Assembly (NCBI GenBank): GCA_002388885.1
Contig: DGNI01000166.1
Location: 1 to 7,288, forward strand
DNA: 7,288 nucleotides
From: Parvularculaceae bacterium UBA4496
Lineage (GTDB): Bacteria > Pseudomonadota > Alphaproteobacteria > Caulobacterales > Parvularculaceae
Direction: 5' to 3'
Below are positions 6,192-7,288 of this stretch, in pieces (positions within the stretch are counted from its first letter, which is position 1; each line of letters opens with the position of its first letter). The translations under genes were made by a program, and so were the position numbers. Under the pieces are notes generated by a model. The model was given only the letters and a program-made list of their open reading frames with translations, made no database searches and was not told the origin of the DNA.

Positions 6192-6242
6192 ACTCGTTCT
6201 ACCCTCCGGCGTAACCAGCCGACTGCCCCTGCCCAAAAGCTT

Positions 6243-6293
6243 ACCCGACGGGTGGAAAATGCGCTACCCGGTAGGAATCGCAGCGATTTTCCA
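6243..6293. promoter_or_regulatory. Cluster of palindromes between divergent genes, possible operator
   Basis: The 144-base gap between the lactonase (-) and dehydrogenase (+) genes holds nested symmetric sequences. ACCCG-A-CGGGT (6243-6253) is a perfect palindrome, and CTACC-C-GGTAG (6264-6274) is another; both contain TACCCG or its overlap and their centres are 21 bases apart, about two helical turns. A larger dyad pairs TGGAAAAT (6253-6260) with ATTTTCCA (6286-6293), continued by CGCT (6262-6265) with AGCG (6282-6285) after one unpaired base. CGATTTTC recurs at 6284-6291 and 6311-6318. Such spacing suits binding of a dimeric regulator, but no regulator gene is in the window and no clear promoter boxes were found for either gene. 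Confidence 0.45.
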
Positions 6294-6335
6294 TAAAAAC
6301 GTTGCCAAATCGATTTTCAGCAAGGCGTTTATTCC

Positions 6336-7288
6336 ATGACCAAACCTGTTATCGCGAGCCCCAGGCGGCTGCCCGGCGCATTGTCCGGCATGCTGCGCAT
6401 GAAATACGACGTGCGCGAGCCTGAGGCCGACGTCGCTGCGCCCGACGCCTTTCCCGCATTGGCGGAAGGCGCGGAAGCCGTCTTTGCGACGGCGTTCGAC
6501 GATATGGACGCCGCCTTTTTTGAAAACCTGCCGGAAAGCGTCAGGCTGATTGCGTCGATTGGCGTTGGCGTCGATCATATCGACCTTGAAGCGGCGAAGG
6601 CGCGCGGCGTTCAGGTGTCAAACACGCCCGAGGTGACGACCGCCTGTCTCGCCGACACCACCATGGGCCTCATCATCGCCGTGTGCCGGCGGTTCCGTGA
6701 AGGCCTCGACGTTGCGAAAACCGGCGAGGGGCGGGGCATGCTGACGCCGGAAAGCTGGGGCCAGCGGGTGACCGGCCGCACGCTCGGCATTGTCGGGATG
6801 GGCAATGTCGGGCGCGAAGTCGCCAAGCGCGCGCGGGCGTTCGACATGAACATTATTTACACCACCCCGCGCCCGTCAGCGGAAATTGATGAGCTTTACA
6901 ACGCGCGGGCGGCTTCGTTCGATGACTTACTGAAACAATCGGACGTGATTTCGCTGCACTGTCCGCTGAAAGACGAAACGCATCACCTGATCGATGCAGC
7001 CGCTATTGAGAAAATGAAACCGTCGGCGGTCATTATCAACATCTCGCGCGGTCCTGTGATTGACGAAATGGCGCTGATTGATGCGCTGAAGTCGCGGCGC
7101 ATTTTTGCCGCGGGCCTCGATGTTTTCGAGACGGAGCCCGGCCCGATAAGAGAGGGACTTCGAGCCCTGCCGAACGTCTTCTGCCTGCCGCATGTGGCGT
7201 CGGCGACGCTCGAAAGCCGCAGCGCCATGGCGGCGCGCGTCCTCGCCAATATCGACGCGTTTTTTGAAACCGGCGCCCCGGTCGATCT
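6336..7288 (+). CDS. D-2-hydroxyacid dehydrogenase (glyoxylate/hydroxypyruvate reductase type), 3' end outside window
   Basis: The frame is open to the window edge, giving 317 full codons; the family is usually about 315-330 residues, so little is missing. The substrate loop I-G-V-G-V-D-H-I-D-L (74-83) and N-T-P-E-V (96-100) are typical. The Rossmann motif is G154-M-G-N-V-G159. Catalytic residues are R238 in I-S-R-G-P, E267 in E-T-E-P and H286 in L-P-H-V-A-S-A-T. The enzyme should reduce 2-keto acids such as glyoxylate or hydroxypyruvate to D-2-hydroxyacids in the cytoplasm. After the second strand the sequence reads Y-T-T-P-R-P instead of ending with an acidic residue, which favours NADPH over NADH (inference). 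ATG 6336 is the only sensible start: an in-frame TAA lies at 6294-6296 and the N-terminus begins right at the usual family start. Its ribosome site is weak (AAGG, 6322-6325, 10 bases away). Confidence 0.93.
   Translation, partial: MTKPVIASPRRLPGALSGMLRMKYDVREPEADVAAPDAFPALAEGAEAVFATAFDDMDAAFFENLPESVRLIASIGVGVDHIDLEAAKARGVQVSNTPEVTTACLADTTMGLIIAVCRRFREGLDVAKTGEGRGMLTPESWGQRVTGRTLGIVGMGNVGREVAKRARAFDMNIIYTTPRPSAEIDELYNARAASFDDLLKQSDVISLHCPLKDETHHLIDAAAIEKMKPSAVIINISRGPVIDEMALIDALKSRRIFAAGLDVFETEPGPIREGLRALPNVFCLPHVASATLESRSAMAARVLANIDAFFETGAPVD

Noticed and set aside
6192..6236. TTG start at 6236 for the lactonase
   Set aside because: The extra residues are charged and precede a good signal segment; ATG 6191 has a GGAGGG ribosome site.

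Overview
The window looks like ordinary chromosome from an alphaproteobacterium, perhaps a marine, Hyphomonadaceae- or Parvularculaceae-like lineage; that taxonomic placement is inference. The pointers are a purL end followed directly by a bolA gene (a common alphaproteobacterial order), good Shine-Dalgarno sites, codons rich in third-position G/C, and close matches to proteobacterial families. No tRNA, rRNA, insertion sequence, integrase, CRISPR array or origin was seen. The genes are densely packed, with no gene-free stretch above 300 bases; the two longest gaps are about 177 and 144 bases and both lie between divergent genes.

Layout. (1) 1-423 (+): the C-terminal end of PurL, whose reading frame runs without a stop into BolA; bolA has its own strong ribosome site and start at 190. 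(2) 524-1627 (+): a serine beta-lactamase-like lipoprotein in DNA of lower GC than its neighbours. (3) 1624-2994 (-): an 11-segment neurotransmitter:sodium symporter (NSS) family amino acid carrier, convergent with gene 2 and sharing stop-codon bases with it. (4) 3172-5100 (+): a lipoprotein M1 zinc aminopeptidase of the leukotriene A4 hydrolase type, divergent from the carrier. (5) 5103-6191 (-): a membrane-anchored paraoxonase-like calcium lactonase/arylesterase, convergent with gene 4, with a strong hairpin at the junction. (6) 6336 to the window end (+): a D-2-hydroxyacid dehydrogenase of the glyoxylate/hydroxypyruvate reductase type, divergent from gene 5 across a palindrome-rich gap and cut by the window edge a few residues before its expected end.

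How the genes might work together. Three of the six products are exported, lipid- or membrane-anchored hydrolases (serine hydrolase, aminopeptidase, lactonase), and one is a sodium-driven amino acid carrier. The aminopeptidase and carrier are divergent neighbours, so a peptide-trimming and amino acid uptake pair is a reasonable inference, but strands alternate and there is no clear operon after bolA. I see no convincing previously undescribed system. The best leads are the uninterrupted PurL-BolA reading frame, the palindromes at 6243-6293, the hairpin at 5107-5134, and the bacterial relatives of two well-studied animal enzymes (LTA4 hydrolase and PON1) side by side with nearly complete active sites.
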